Shown here piece by piece: positions 1 to 6,561 of a DNA stretch of 11,249 bases. The position numbers were made by a program, and so were the translations under genes. The stretch covers positions 1 to 11,249 of the forward strand of contig RFTO01000023.1 of NCBI GenBank assembly GCA_009923375.1, written 5' to 3'. The number at the start of each line of letters is the position of its first letter. The first letter of the stretch is position 1. Under the pieces are notes generated by a model. That model worked only from the letters and a program-made list of their open reading frames with translations, searched no databases and was not told the origin of the DNA. Source of the DNA: Actinomycetota bacterium (GTDB lineage: Bacteria; Actinomycetota; Actinomycetes; S36-B12; UBA5976).

Positions 1-158
1 CATCAGGTGTAAGTGCCGGTGCGGCTATCGGTGTCACGGCACCGTTTGTCGATGGGCGCGGTGGCGGTAAGCCTGATCTGGCGCAAGGCGGTGGAACCAA
101 CGCCGCAGGAATCGATGCGGCGCTTGCTGCCGTGCGGCAATGGTTCTTGGGCGCATAA
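1..158 (+). CDS. alaS: Alanyl-tRNA synthetase, C-terminal end (5' truncated)
   Basis: This is the last 51 codons of a frame open from the window start (first full codon at position 3) and ending at TAA 156-158. The peptide carries the glycine-rich signature GRGGGKPDLAQGGG followed by a helix ending AALAAVRQWFLGA. This matches the extreme C-terminal part of bacterial AlaRS (the DHHA1/C-Ala region: GGRGGG-P-x-A-Q-x-G). AlaRS charges tRNA-Ala in the cytoplasm; the catalytic and editing domains lie upstream of this window. alaS directly before ruvX and mltG is a common actinobacterial arrangement. The stop codon lies 7 bases before the ruvX ATG and falls within a predicted hairpin (149-173). The identification is firm although only the tail is visible. 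Confidence 0.93.
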   Translation, partial: SGVSAGAAIGVTAPFVDGRGGGKPDLAQGGGTNAAGIDAALAAVRQWFLGA

Positions 159-173
159 TCGCGCTATGCGTCC
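149..173 (+). promoter_or_regulatory. Predicted hairpin spanning the alaS stop and ruvX start
   Basis: Bases 149-157 pair with 165-173 (nine pairs, one G-U) around the seven-base loop ATCGCGC. The stem contains the first bases of the alaS stop (TAA 156-158) on one side and the whole ruvX ATG (166-168) on the other. A ribosome terminating on alaS would open it, which fits a start that has no clear Shine-Dalgarno sequence. The pairing is seen directly; the coupling role is inference. Confidence 0.4.
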
Positions 174-627
174 TGGGGTAAGGCTTGGTGTGGACCCGGG
201 GTCGGTCCGGGTTGGTTTCGCCCGCAGCGATGCCAGCGGCATGCTGGCATTCCCAGTCGTGTCTGCGATCAAGGACCTCGACGATTCTGCTGTGCTGCGC
301 GATCTCATCGCTGAACATCAGGTCATCGAGATTTACATCGGACTTCCCTTGGGCTTGTCTGGCGCTGACACTGCATCCACGATGGTCGCCCGAGATTATG
401 CGCGACGAGTGGCCAGTGAGGTCGCCCCGATTCCAGTGCGGGTGGTTGACGAACGTTTGACCACGGTGTCGGCATCTGCAGCTATGCGAATCGCTGGGAA
501 GGATGCCCGCAAGCAGCGAGAGAGCATCGACGCCGCCGCCGCTGCTGTGCTGTTGCAGCACGTGCTCGATTCCGAGTCCGCCAGTGGGCGCGTCCCCGGG
601 GATCTGATCGTGGTGACCGATGAGTGA
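166..627 (+). CDS. ruvX: RuvX/YqgF, Holliday-junction resolvase-like pre-16S rRNA nuclease
   Basis: The protein has 153 residues, normal for YqgF/RuvX, an RNase H-fold nuclease implicated in 16S rRNA 5'-end maturation. The family's three acidic motifs are visible. The N-terminal GVDPGSVRVGFA contains the first catalytic Asp (residue 10), GLPLGLSG follows, then VDERLTT with an acidic pair, and IDAAAAAVLL near the C-terminus supplies the last Asp. The frame is open back to position 13, but ATG 166 is chosen because family proteins begin only a few residues before GVDxG, and an upstream start would run over alaS. No good Shine-Dalgarno sequence precedes it. The ATG is instead inside a possible hairpin shared with the alaS stop, suggesting coupling to alaS translation. 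The 3' end overlaps mltG by 8 bases. Confidence 0.93.
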   Translation: MRPGVRLGVDPGSVRVGFARSDASGMLAFPVVSAIKDLDDSAVLRDLIAEHQVIEIYIGLPLGLSGADTASTMVARDYARRVASEVAPIPVRVVDERLTTVSASAAMRIAGKDARKQRESIDAAAAAVLLQHVLDSESASGRVPGDLIVVTDE

Positions 628-1780
628 TGAACAGTCCTACAGCATGGAGGAGCCGCATGAGGAGTCTGCACAAGGTGGCTCCGAGGATGTCGCCGGCAGG
701 TTGCCTGGCGTTGGCGATCAAAGTACGCCAGGGGGACGCAAGAGCTTTTTCGGCATTGGTCGTCGCACAGCCATCGCTATTGCTGCAGCACTCGGTTTAC
801 TGGTCTGTGTTGCTTTCGCTGCTGGGTGGGGTCCATTCGATCGCAGTGATTGGCACAGCGAGGGCCAGGGGAGCGTGAACCTGCGAGTAAACCCCGGCGA
901 TAGCGTCGCAACCATCGGCCGGACTCTCGTGAGCGCCGGCTCGGTGCGCACTGTCGGCGCTTTCATCCGTGCAGCCGCTGCGCAACCGTCTTTCGGTAAT
1001 CGGATTCAACCCGGTGTTTACGACATGCGTCTACGAATGAGCGCCCACTCGGCTTTGGCGCGGTTTTTCGATCCCGCGGCGAGAGTGCAAATGCGGGTTC
1101 TGGTGGCTGATGGGAAGCGAGCCTCGAACATCATTTCGAGCATCGCCGATCAAACCGGCCTGTCGGTGGCTGCCCTTACCGCCGCCGCGGATGCCCGGTC
1201 AAGGCAGCTGCCGCCTTACGCCGGCGGCGCTATCGAAGGGTTCCTGTATCCCGCCACGTATTCATTCGACCCGCGAGCAACTGCATCGCAAGTAATCGAC
1301 TCAATCGTCGCCAACGCGATCAGCAAGCACAAGGCTTTGGGTTTATTAGCGCCACCGAAAGCACTGCACATCAGTGCCCGTGAGGTGCTCACTTTGGCCA
1401 GTATTCTCCAAGTCGAGGCATACCCAGATGATTACGCGAAGGTCGCCCGAGTTATTTACAACCGACTGCATCAAGGTCGCCGTCTGCAACTCGATTCAAC
1501 CCTCAATTTCGCACTTGGCACATCGAAGTGGACGTTCACTGGGGCTGAGCACGCTAATCCCTCGGCGTACAACACCTTCGCTCATGCTGGCCTACCGCCG
1601 GGTCCAATCGGAAATCCTGGCAAGACCGCGATAGCAGCTGCCATGGAGCCTGCCGCTGGCGATTGGATCTACTTCGTCACAACGAACCCAGACACCGGGT
1701 TAACAGAATTCGCGAGCACCGACTCGGGATTCAACACCTTGAGGGAGAAATTTCGTTCCTGGCTGAAGGCGCGCCCATGA
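620..1780 (+). CDS. mltG: MltG-like endolytic murein transglycosylase (YceG family)
   Basis: This 386-residue protein fits the MltG/YceG family, inner-membrane endolytic transglycosylases that cleave nascent glycan strands and so set their length. Residues 1-48 are hydrophilic and acidic (cytoplasmic, probably disordered). Residues about 49-69 form one transmembrane helix (AIAIAAALGLLVCVAFAAGW). A LysM-like part follows (NLRVNPGDSVATIGRTL), then the YceG core: IEGFLYPATYSF, LASILQVEA, VIYNRLHQGRRLQLDST, and YNTFAHAGLPPGPIGNPG. In LASILQVEA, Glu266 is retained, while the first Glu of the E-x-E found in E. coli-type motifs is Gln here. I believe the second Glu is the more conserved one in actinobacterial relatives, but this needs an alignment. 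ATG 620 overlaps ruvX by 8 bases, and the TGA overlaps the aroE ATG (ATGA). Confidence 0.92.
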   Translation: MSDEQSYSMEEPHEESAQGGSEDVAGRLPGVGDQSTPGGRKSFFGIGRRTAIAIAAALGLLVCVAFAAGWGPFDRSDWHSEGQGSVNLRVNPGDSVATIGRTLVSAGSVRTVGAFIRAAAAQPSFGNRIQPGVYDMRLRMSAHSALARFFDPAARVQMRVLVADGKRASNIISSIADQTGLSVAALTAAADARSRQLPPYAGGAIEGFLYPATYSFDPRATASQVIDSIVANAISKHKALGLLAPPKALHISAREVLTLASILQVEAYPDDYAKVARVIYNRLHQGRRLQLDSTLNFALGTSKWTFTGAEHANPSAYNTFAHAGLPPGPIGNPGKTAIAAAMEPAAGDWIYFVTTNPDTGLTEFASTDSGFNTLREKFRSWLKARP

Positions 1781-2697
1781 CCGAGCCAAGGCAGCTACCC
1801 GTTGCATTACTCGGGTCGCCCGTTGCACATTCCAAATCCCCGCTACTACACCGAGCTTTTTATGCCGAGTTAGGTGAAGTTGAGCGCGTCTACACAGCGA
1901 TCGATCTCCCCGTGGAAGATTTTGAGAATTTCTGGCACAACGAGCGCAGGGCCGCCTGGGCGGGTTTCAGCGTCACGATGCCTTTGAAAAGTGTCGCGGC
2001 CGCCGCGGTGAGCTCTCTGCACGGTGCTGCTCGGGTGTTGGGTGTGGTGAACACGATTGTGTTCGATGGGCAGATTTCTCACGGCTACAACACCGACGTC
2101 ACTGGGCTGACGAGAATCCTGAGAAACTTGCCATCCGTTGGAGTCGAAGCCAGCCGCGCTGTAGTGCTAGGTAGCGGCGCGTCGGCGGCGTCCGCACTGT
2201 TGTCTTTACGTGACGTGGGTGTTGAGCACGTCACCATAATTGCGCGCAATATGAAGTCGGCCTCCCTGTTGGCACACGATTTCAACAGGTTGCATATTGA
2301 TGTCCAGCCGTTGCCAGAACAGGGGGCTGACAGCCAAATGATCGACACTTTTCACGCTGCGTCGCTTGTCGTCTCCACCCTGCCGCAGCCAGTCTCAGCA
2401 GCGATTGCCGAATCGCTAGAGGCCAACCAGAGATTCCACAACTTCACCAGCAGACAAGCCGTGATTGAACTCGGGTATGGCGCTGCGTCGTCATCGCACT
2501 CACTGTCTGCTTTGGCGGCTGGAAGTGGCGCACGGGCTGTGGATGGACTCGAGTTCCTCATTCAACAAGGCGTTGACCAAGTACTGCTCCACCTTGGACT
2601 GACTGAGCCCGATTCCCTGGCAGATGTTGACCCCGGCATCAATGAATTGATTGACCGCCTACTTGCGGCGGGTAGAAAAGCGTTACAAACAGATTGA
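1777..2697 (+). CDS. aroE: Shikimate dehydrogenase
   Basis: The 306-residue enzyme reduces 3-dehydroshikimate to shikimate with NADPH. The N-terminal substrate domain shows GSPVAHSKSPLLH (shikimate-binding Ser19 and Ser21), GFSVTMPLK with the catalytic Lys71, VVNT (Asn92) and YNTDVTG with the catalytic Asp107. The dinucleotide-binding motif is VLGSGASAASA (residues 130-140), a GxGxxxA variant. The C-terminal helix region contains DGLEFLIQQG. The frame is open from 1663, but ATG 1777 is chosen: it gives the family's normal N-terminus, follows a GAAGG at 1765-1769, and forms an ATGA overlap with the mltG stop, implying translational coupling. A possible promoter for the downstream genes lies inside its last 50 bases. 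Confidence 0.95.
   Translation: MTEPRQLPVALLGSPVAHSKSPLLHRAFYAELGEVERVYTAIDLPVEDFENFWHNERRAAWAGFSVTMPLKSVAAAAVSSLHGAARVLGVVNTIVFDGQISHGYNTDVTGLTRILRNLPSVGVEASRAVVLGSGASAASALLSLRDVGVEHVTIIARNMKSASLLAHDFNRLHIDVQPLPEQGADSQMIDTFHAASLVVSTLPQPVSAAIAESLEANQRFHNFTSRQAVIELGYGAASSSHSLSALAAGSGARAVDGLEFLIQQGVDQVLLHLGLTEPDSLADVDPGINELIDRLLAAGRKALQTD
2651..2678 (+). promoter_or_regulatory. Possible sigma-70-type promoter in the 3' end of aroE
   Basis: TTGACC (2651-2656) matches 5 of 6 bases of the -35 consensus and is followed after 16 bases by TAGAAA (2673-2678), 4 of 6 of the -10 consensus. It could give the peptidase-aroC-aroK-aroB part its own transcript, since the 42-base gap after aroE is one of the few breaks in the overlapping gene chain. 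This rests on sequence match alone and such matches also occur by chance. Confidence 0.25.
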
Positions 2698-2739
2698 CTG
2701 GTTCGGTGATTCACAGCCGCAGCGAGGGGCTTGGCAAGA

Positions 2740-3252
2740 GTGGCCGCTAGCAGTCACGATGGGCACATGCAGATGACAGCAGCGGTCCTGGAGTCATCAG
2801 CGAGCATCGCCTTACTGATCGGTCTCGGAGTGCCGCTGTCGATCGTCGATTTCCGCGAGCACCGACTGCCGAACACTCTGGTGGCCTGGTTCAGCATCGC
2901 TGCGCTTGTGGTTGTGGCGATAGGCAGTTTTCTTCGGCGTGATCCGAGTGTGCTTCTGAGGTGCGGAATGTGGGCGGCGGCAGTTGCGATTGTGGCCATC
3001 GGCTTGGCTTGGATTTCTCCGCGCACACTCGGCATGGGGGACGCGAAGTTGCTGCCCGCGCTTGCGGCTCTGGTGGCGCTGAACAGTGTGAATATGGGCA
3101 TTGCCTTGATCGCAGGGTTGTGGGTGGCATCAGTGACAGGTTCCATGGCCGCCATTGCCGTGCGCCTGCGTGCTGGAGCGTGGCCCACATCGATTGCTTA
3201 CGGTCCACATTTACTCACTGCCTGCGCGTTGTGCTGCCTGCTGCGCGTGTAA
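2740..3252 (+). CDS. Small prepilin peptidase-like membrane aspartic protease (A24 family)
   Basis: The protein has about 170 residues and is mostly hydrophobic, with roughly five to six membrane segments. It carries both catalytic aspartates of the A24 family: Asp37 in DFREHRLPN (D followed by the R-x-P turn) and Asp101 in the GxGD motif GMGDAKLLPAL. It lacks the N-terminal methyltransferase domain of full PilD/GspO enzymes, so it resembles stand-alone peptidases such as TadV/CpaA or archaeal types. The usual role is cleaving leader peptides of pilin-like substrates at the inner membrane, but no pilin gene is in this window. The start is uncertain. GTG 2740 is preferred because AGGGG (2725-2729) sits 10 bases upstream; ATG 2767 and TTG 2731 are alternatives. 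A stand-alone A24 peptidase between aroE and aroC recurs in actinobacteria, so the position is probably ancestral. Confidence 0.83.
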   Translation: MAASSHDGHMQMTAAVLESSASIALLIGLGVPLSIVDFREHRLPNTLVAWFSIAALVVVAIGSFLRRDPSVLLRCGMWAAAVAIVAIGLAWISPRTLGMGDAKLLPALAALVALNSVNMGIALIAGLWVASVTGSMAAIAVRLRAGAWPTSIAYGPHLLTACALCCLLRV

Positions 3253-3277
3253 GTGCGTGGAGTGGAACAATGCAGCC

Positions 3278-4465
3278 ATGTTGCGCTGGTTAACCGCAGG
3301 GGAGTCGCACGGCCCTGCGCTGGTTGGGATTCTGGAAGGTTTGCCCGCTGGCGTGACGGTCACGACTGACGACATCTGTGAGCAGCTTGCGCGGCGTCGC
3401 TTCGGCGTCGGACGCGGAGCCCGGCAGAAGTTCGAAAAGGACGATGTCACCTTGCTCGCGGGTGTAAGGCACGGTCTCAGTCAGGGCAGCCCAATCGCTA
3501 TGACCATCGGCAATTCCGAATGGCCGAAGTGGGAGCAAGTGATGAGTGCCGCGCCTCTGGCCGCCGAGGTAGCAGCGGAAATGTCGAGCAGTGGCCGTGG
3601 CGCTGCGTTAACACGCCCCCGGCCTGGACATGCGGATTTTGCTGGTATGCAGAAATACGGATTCGACGACGCACGGCCTGTCCTGGAGCGGGCATCAGCC
3701 CGGGAGACGGCGATGAGAGTGGCGCTCGGGGCTTTAGCGCGAGCTTTCCTGCAGCAGTCACTGGGCGTCACCATCATCAGCCATGTGGTGCGCATCGGGG
3801 ATGTTTCCAATGATGCGCTCAGTAGCCCATCCGCAACGGACCAGGAGACGATCGATTCCGACCCGGTGCGCTGCGCCGACCCAGAGGTCTCGCAACAGAT
3901 GCAGGACGCGATTGCGGCTGCGCATAAGGATGGCGACACCTTGGGTGGTGTCGTTGAGGTCGTCGTCCATGGGTTGCCAGTCGGCTTAGGTTCCTACGTC
4001 CATGCCGATCGCAAACTTGATGGGCGCCTCGCTGCCGCCGTGATGAGTATCCAGGCGGTTAAAGGTGTTGAAATCGGTGATGGATTCGCCTCGGCGGCTC
4101 GTCGTGGGTCGGTTGCACACGATGAAATCATCGTTGATGCACAGGGCGTCAGTCGCGAAACAAATCGTGCAGGCGGAACAGAAGGTGGGATGTCCAATGG
4201 CATGCCGCTTCGAGTGAGAGCGGCGATGAAGCCCATCAGCACTGTTCCGCGAGCCTTGCGAACAATCGACACTGCGACAGGTGAAGCGGCATCAGCCCAC
4301 GCCCAACGTTCTGATACCTGCGCAGTGCCCGCCTTAGGCGTAATCGTTGAAGCAGCGGTTGCCATGGTTCTTGCCGATGCGGCGCTGGAGAAATTCGGTG
4401 GGGACAGCCTCGCTGAGGTCCGGCGTAACCACCGTGCTTATGTGGACACGCTCGGGTTACATTGA
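3278..4465 (+). CDS. aroC: Chorismate synthase
   Basis: This 395-residue enzyme converts EPSP to chorismate, the last shikimate-pathway step, using reduced FMN. The start MLRWLTAGESHGPALVG is the canonical N-terminus, with the conserved His11, and this decides ATG 3278 over the longer open frame from 3155. Further signatures are RGARQKFEKDD (residues 46-56), RPRPGHADFAG (113-123), ERASARETAMRVALG, VHADRKLDGRLAAAVMSI, NRAGGTEGGMSNG, and the C-terminal HAQRSDTCAVPALGVIVEA. These cover the three PROSITE-type signature regions of the family. Length is normal and no catalytic motif is broken. It follows the A24 peptidase after 25 bases, and its TGA shares one base with the aroK ATG (TGATG), a reinitiation-type junction. 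Confidence 0.96.
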   Translation: MLRWLTAGESHGPALVGILEGLPAGVTVTTDDICEQLARRRFGVGRGARQKFEKDDVTLLAGVRHGLSQGSPIAMTIGNSEWPKWEQVMSAAPLAAEVAAEMSSSGRGAALTRPRPGHADFAGMQKYGFDDARPVLERASARETAMRVALGALARAFLQQSLGVTIISHVVRIGDVSNDALSSPSATDQETIDSDPVRCADPEVSQQMQDAIAAAHKDGDTLGGVVEVVVHGLPVGLGSYVHADRKLDGRLAAAVMSIQAVKGVEIGDGFASAARRGSVAHDEIIVDAQGVSRETNRAGGTEGGMSNGMPLRVRAAMKPISTVPRALRTIDTATGEAASAHAQRSDTCAVPALGVIVEAAVAMVLADAALEKFGGDSLAEVRRNHRAYVDTLGLH

Positions 4466-4983
4466 TGGCAGCCCGAGTGATTCTCATTGGCGCACCGGGG
4501 TCTGGTAAGTCGGCTGTCGGCGCCGAGCTTGCAGCGTCTCTGGGATGTACACATCTGGACACGGATCACCTGGTTGAAACATCAGCGGGCATGTCAGTTG
4601 CAGATGTCTTCACCTCCGGTGGGGAAGCAGACTTTCGTCAGATGGAAGCTGCGGCCTGCTTGGCAGCCTTCAGCACCGATGGTGCGGTGGTGAGCGTCGG
4701 TGGCGGCGCTGTGATGACCGCCTCGGTGCGCGAGGCCTGCGCAGGTATACCGGTGGCCTGGCTGGATGCGACGCTGACCGAGATTGCAGAGCGCGTCCGA
4801 TTAGATGTCCCGCGCCCACTGCTGTTGGGCAATATCCGCAGACAACTTATGGACATGCTCGCGCTGCGGGTTCCCGTTTACACCGACCTCGCAACCATTA
4901 CCGTGCAGACTGCAGGTAAGTCCCCGGCTGCAATTGCCCGGGACATCGCAACTGCTCTAGGAGAGAGTGAGCAGAACTCATGA
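4465..4983 (+). CDS. aroK: Shikimate kinase
   Basis: This 172-residue NMP-kinase-fold protein phosphorylates shikimate to shikimate-3-phosphate with ATP. Visible motifs are the Walker A GAPGSGKS (residues 9-16, Lys15), LDTD (Asp32 and Asp34, shikimate/Mg2+ site), FRQME with Arg58, GGG (79-81), the lid RPLL with Arg117, and RVPVYTDLA with Arg135. ATG 4465 is chosen over the TTG three bases earlier because it overlaps the aroC stop by one base and gives the standard MxxRVILIG start. Its stop overlaps the aroB ATG (ATGA). Fused aroK-aroB or aroK-aroB pairs are common in bacteria, and here the two remain separate but coupled genes. Confidence 0.95.
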   Translation: MAARVILIGAPGSGKSAVGAELAASLGCTHLDTDHLVETSAGMSVADVFTSGGEADFRQMEAAACLAAFSTDGAVVSVGGGAVMTASVREACAGIPVAWLDATLTEIAERVRLDVPRPLLLGNIRRQLMDMLALRVPVYTDLATITVQTAGKSPAAIARDIATALGESEQNS

Positions 4984-6071
4984 CTCTGACTGTCATCGAT
5001 GTCAATGCGCAGGTGCCCTACCCCGTGGTGGTCGGAAACGGTGCAGTGGATGTGCTTGAAACTGATACCTACGCCCGGTTCAAGGACCGTGCTGTGGTCA
5101 TCATCAGCAATCCCGATGTTGAAGAGCAGGCGATGCACGTAGCTGACCGAATCAGCGGAAGAGTACGCGCATTGCACCGGCTCATCGTCCCATCAGGGGA
5201 GGCTGCCAAAGACCTAGAAGTAGTTGCGCGAGCATGGGAGTTCCTCGCATCGGTGGCTATCGATCGCTCCGATATGTTGATCGCCGTCGGCGGTGGAGCC
5301 ACAACCGATGTGGCAGGCTTCATCGCTTCCACCTGGATGCGGGGCGTCGACGTCGTGCACGTGCCAACAACGACCGCAGGGATGGTGGATGCCGCGATCG
5401 GCGGCAAGACGGCCATCGATATTGCGGCTGGCAAGAACTTGGTAGGGGCCTTCCATGATCCACGTGCGGTCATTTGTGATTTGAATTTTCTAGGCAGCCT
5501 TCCGCCTGATGAGTACCGATCGGGCTTGGCTGAAGTGGTCAAATGCGGCTTTATTGGAGCTGCCTCGATTCTCACGGCCATCGAGCATGATCACACTGCG
5601 CTCACGGACCACCCCAAAGATGCCTTCATCTCTGCGATCAATCTCAAAGCCAACGTGGTGGCAGTGGACGCACGAGAGAACTCCCTGGGGATCGGCCGTG
5701 AGTTACTCAATTACGGTCACACCTTCGGACACGCGCTGGAGACGCTAAGTCAGTACACGTTGCGTCACGGAGGCGGAGTGTCAATCGGCATGGTGTTCGC
5801 AGCGGAGGTGAGTCACGCTCTCGGCCATTGCTCCAGTGAGTTCGTGGCGCGTCACCGCAGGGTGCTCAGTGCTCTGGGGCTGCCCATCTCCCACGATGTC
5901 GCAGATTTGAATGCGGCACTGGAAGTCATGATGCGTGACAAGAAAGCCCGCGCTGGAAAGCTGCGGATGATCCTCCTGCGCGGTGTCGGTGATGCCTATT
6001 CAGTCAGCGATATTGATGAATCAATACTCTTGGCTGCATTCAATGCGACCAAGAGAGACGCTGTTCACTAA
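4980..6071 (+). CDS. aroB: 3-Dehydroquinate synthase
   Basis: The 363-residue enzyme turns DAHP into 3-dehydroquinate using NAD+ and a divalent metal. The NAD site shows AVGGGATTDVAGFIA (residues 102-116). The active-site block is PTTTAGMVDAAIGGKTAID (129-147) followed by GKNLVGAFHDP. Metal ligands are Glu185 in SGLAEVVK, His247 in NYGHTFGHALE and His263 in RHGGG. Oddities compared with remembered AroB sequences are TT instead of LL in PTTLL, Asp instead of Asn at the end of GGKTxxN, GG instead of EA after His263 (HGEAV), and an apparent three-residue insertion in ENSLGIGRELLNYGH just before His247. All catalytic ligands are kept, so it is probably active. It overlaps aroK by 4 bases and ends 19 bases before aroQ. 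Confidence 0.95.
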   Translation: MTLTVIDVNAQVPYPVVVGNGAVDVLETDTYARFKDRAVVIISNPDVEEQAMHVADRISGRVRALHRLIVPSGEAAKDLEVVARAWEFLASVAIDRSDMLIAVGGGATTDVAGFIASTWMRGVDVVHVPTTTAGMVDAAIGGKTAIDIAAGKNLVGAFHDPRAVICDLNFLGSLPPDEYRSGLAEVVKCGFIGAASILTAIEHDHTALTDHPKDAFISAINLKANVVAVDARENSLGIGRELLNYGHTFGHALETLSQYTLRHGGGVSIGMVFAAEVSHALGHCSSEFVARHRRVLSALGLPISHDVADLNAALEVMMRDKKARAGKLRMILLRGVGDAYSVSDIDESILLAAFNATKRDAVH

Positions 6072-6090
6072 CCCAAGGAGTCATGCGGTC

Positions 6091-6561
6091 ATGAAGGTTC
6101 GTGTTCTCAACGGCCCAAACCTCGCGCAGTTGGGTAGTCGCGAGCCTGATGTATACGGTCACGTCACCTACGCCGATCTCGTTGAGCTGTGTGAAGGCGT
6201 TGCGGAGAGCCTTGGGCTGGATGTGACTGTTGAGCAAACTGACCATGAGGGAGTGCTAGTGGGGTGGCTCCATGAGGCGGCAGCGGCAGGCGACGCAGTC
6301 GTGTTGAATCCTGCAGCTTTCACTCATTACTCGTATGCCGTGCGTGACGCTTGTGCCATGTTGCAAGGGCCACTAGTTGAGGTGCACCTGACCAACCCTG
6401 CGTCCCGGGAGGAATTCCGGCAGACCTCAGTGGTGTCCGCGGTCGCTAGCGGTGTGGTCAGTGGATTCGGCGTGTTCTCCTACGTGTTAGCCCTACAAGC
6501 ACTCGCTGCGATGGACGACAGCGACATGCCCGCTGAAACCAACAAGGATGGAGCGACATGA
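6091..6561 (+). CDS. aroQ: 3-Dehydroquinate dehydratase, type II
   Basis: The protein has 156 residues, normal for the dodecameric type II dehydroquinase, which dehydrates 3-dehydroquinate to 3-dehydroshikimate. Motifs are VLNGPNLAQLG at the N-terminus, REPDVYG with the catalytic Arg17 and Tyr22, VLNPAAFTH (conserved Asn and the His of the catalytic Tyr/His set), and EVHLTNP...REEFR (substrate-binding His and Arg). The usual NVHAREEFRHHS reads NPASREEFRQTS, a divergent edge of the site. ATG 6091 follows AAGGAG (6075-6080) with a 10-base spacer. An out-of-frame ATG at 6083 would make a three-codon peptide ending in an ATGA overlap with this start, but it is too close to the ribosome-binding site. 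The TGA overlaps the pepQ ATG by 4 bases. Confidence 0.94.
   Translation: MKVRVLNGPNLAQLGSREPDVYGHVTYADLVELCEGVAESLGLDVTVEQTDHEGVLVGWLHEAAAAGDAVVLNPAAFTHYSYAVRDACAMLQGPLVEVHLTNPASREEFRQTSVVSAVASGVVSGFGVFSYVLALQALAAMDDSDMPAETNKDGAT

Noticed and set aside
34..561. A 175-codon minus-strand open frame opposite ruvX
   Set aside because: It is a shadow of a high-GC plus-strand gene, with no recognisable domain, low-complexity Arg/His composition and no ribosome-binding site.
2754..3188. A 144-codon minus-strand open frame opposite the A24 peptidase
   Set aside because: The plus strand encodes both catalytic motifs of a known family; the reverse frame has no recognisable motif.
3481..3939. A 152-codon minus-strand open frame opposite aroC
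   Set aside because: aroC is unambiguous on the plus strand and the reverse frame shows no family features.
4425..4460. Inverted repeat GTAACC / GGTTAC near the aroC stop
   Set aside because: Six pairs across a 24-base loop is expected many times by chance in this window; the inner CGTG/CACG adds little.
6083..6094. Three-codon ATG-CGG-TCA-TGA leader before aroQ
   Set aside because: Its ATG is only two bases from AAGGAG, too close for efficient initiation; AAGGAG fits the aroQ ATG.
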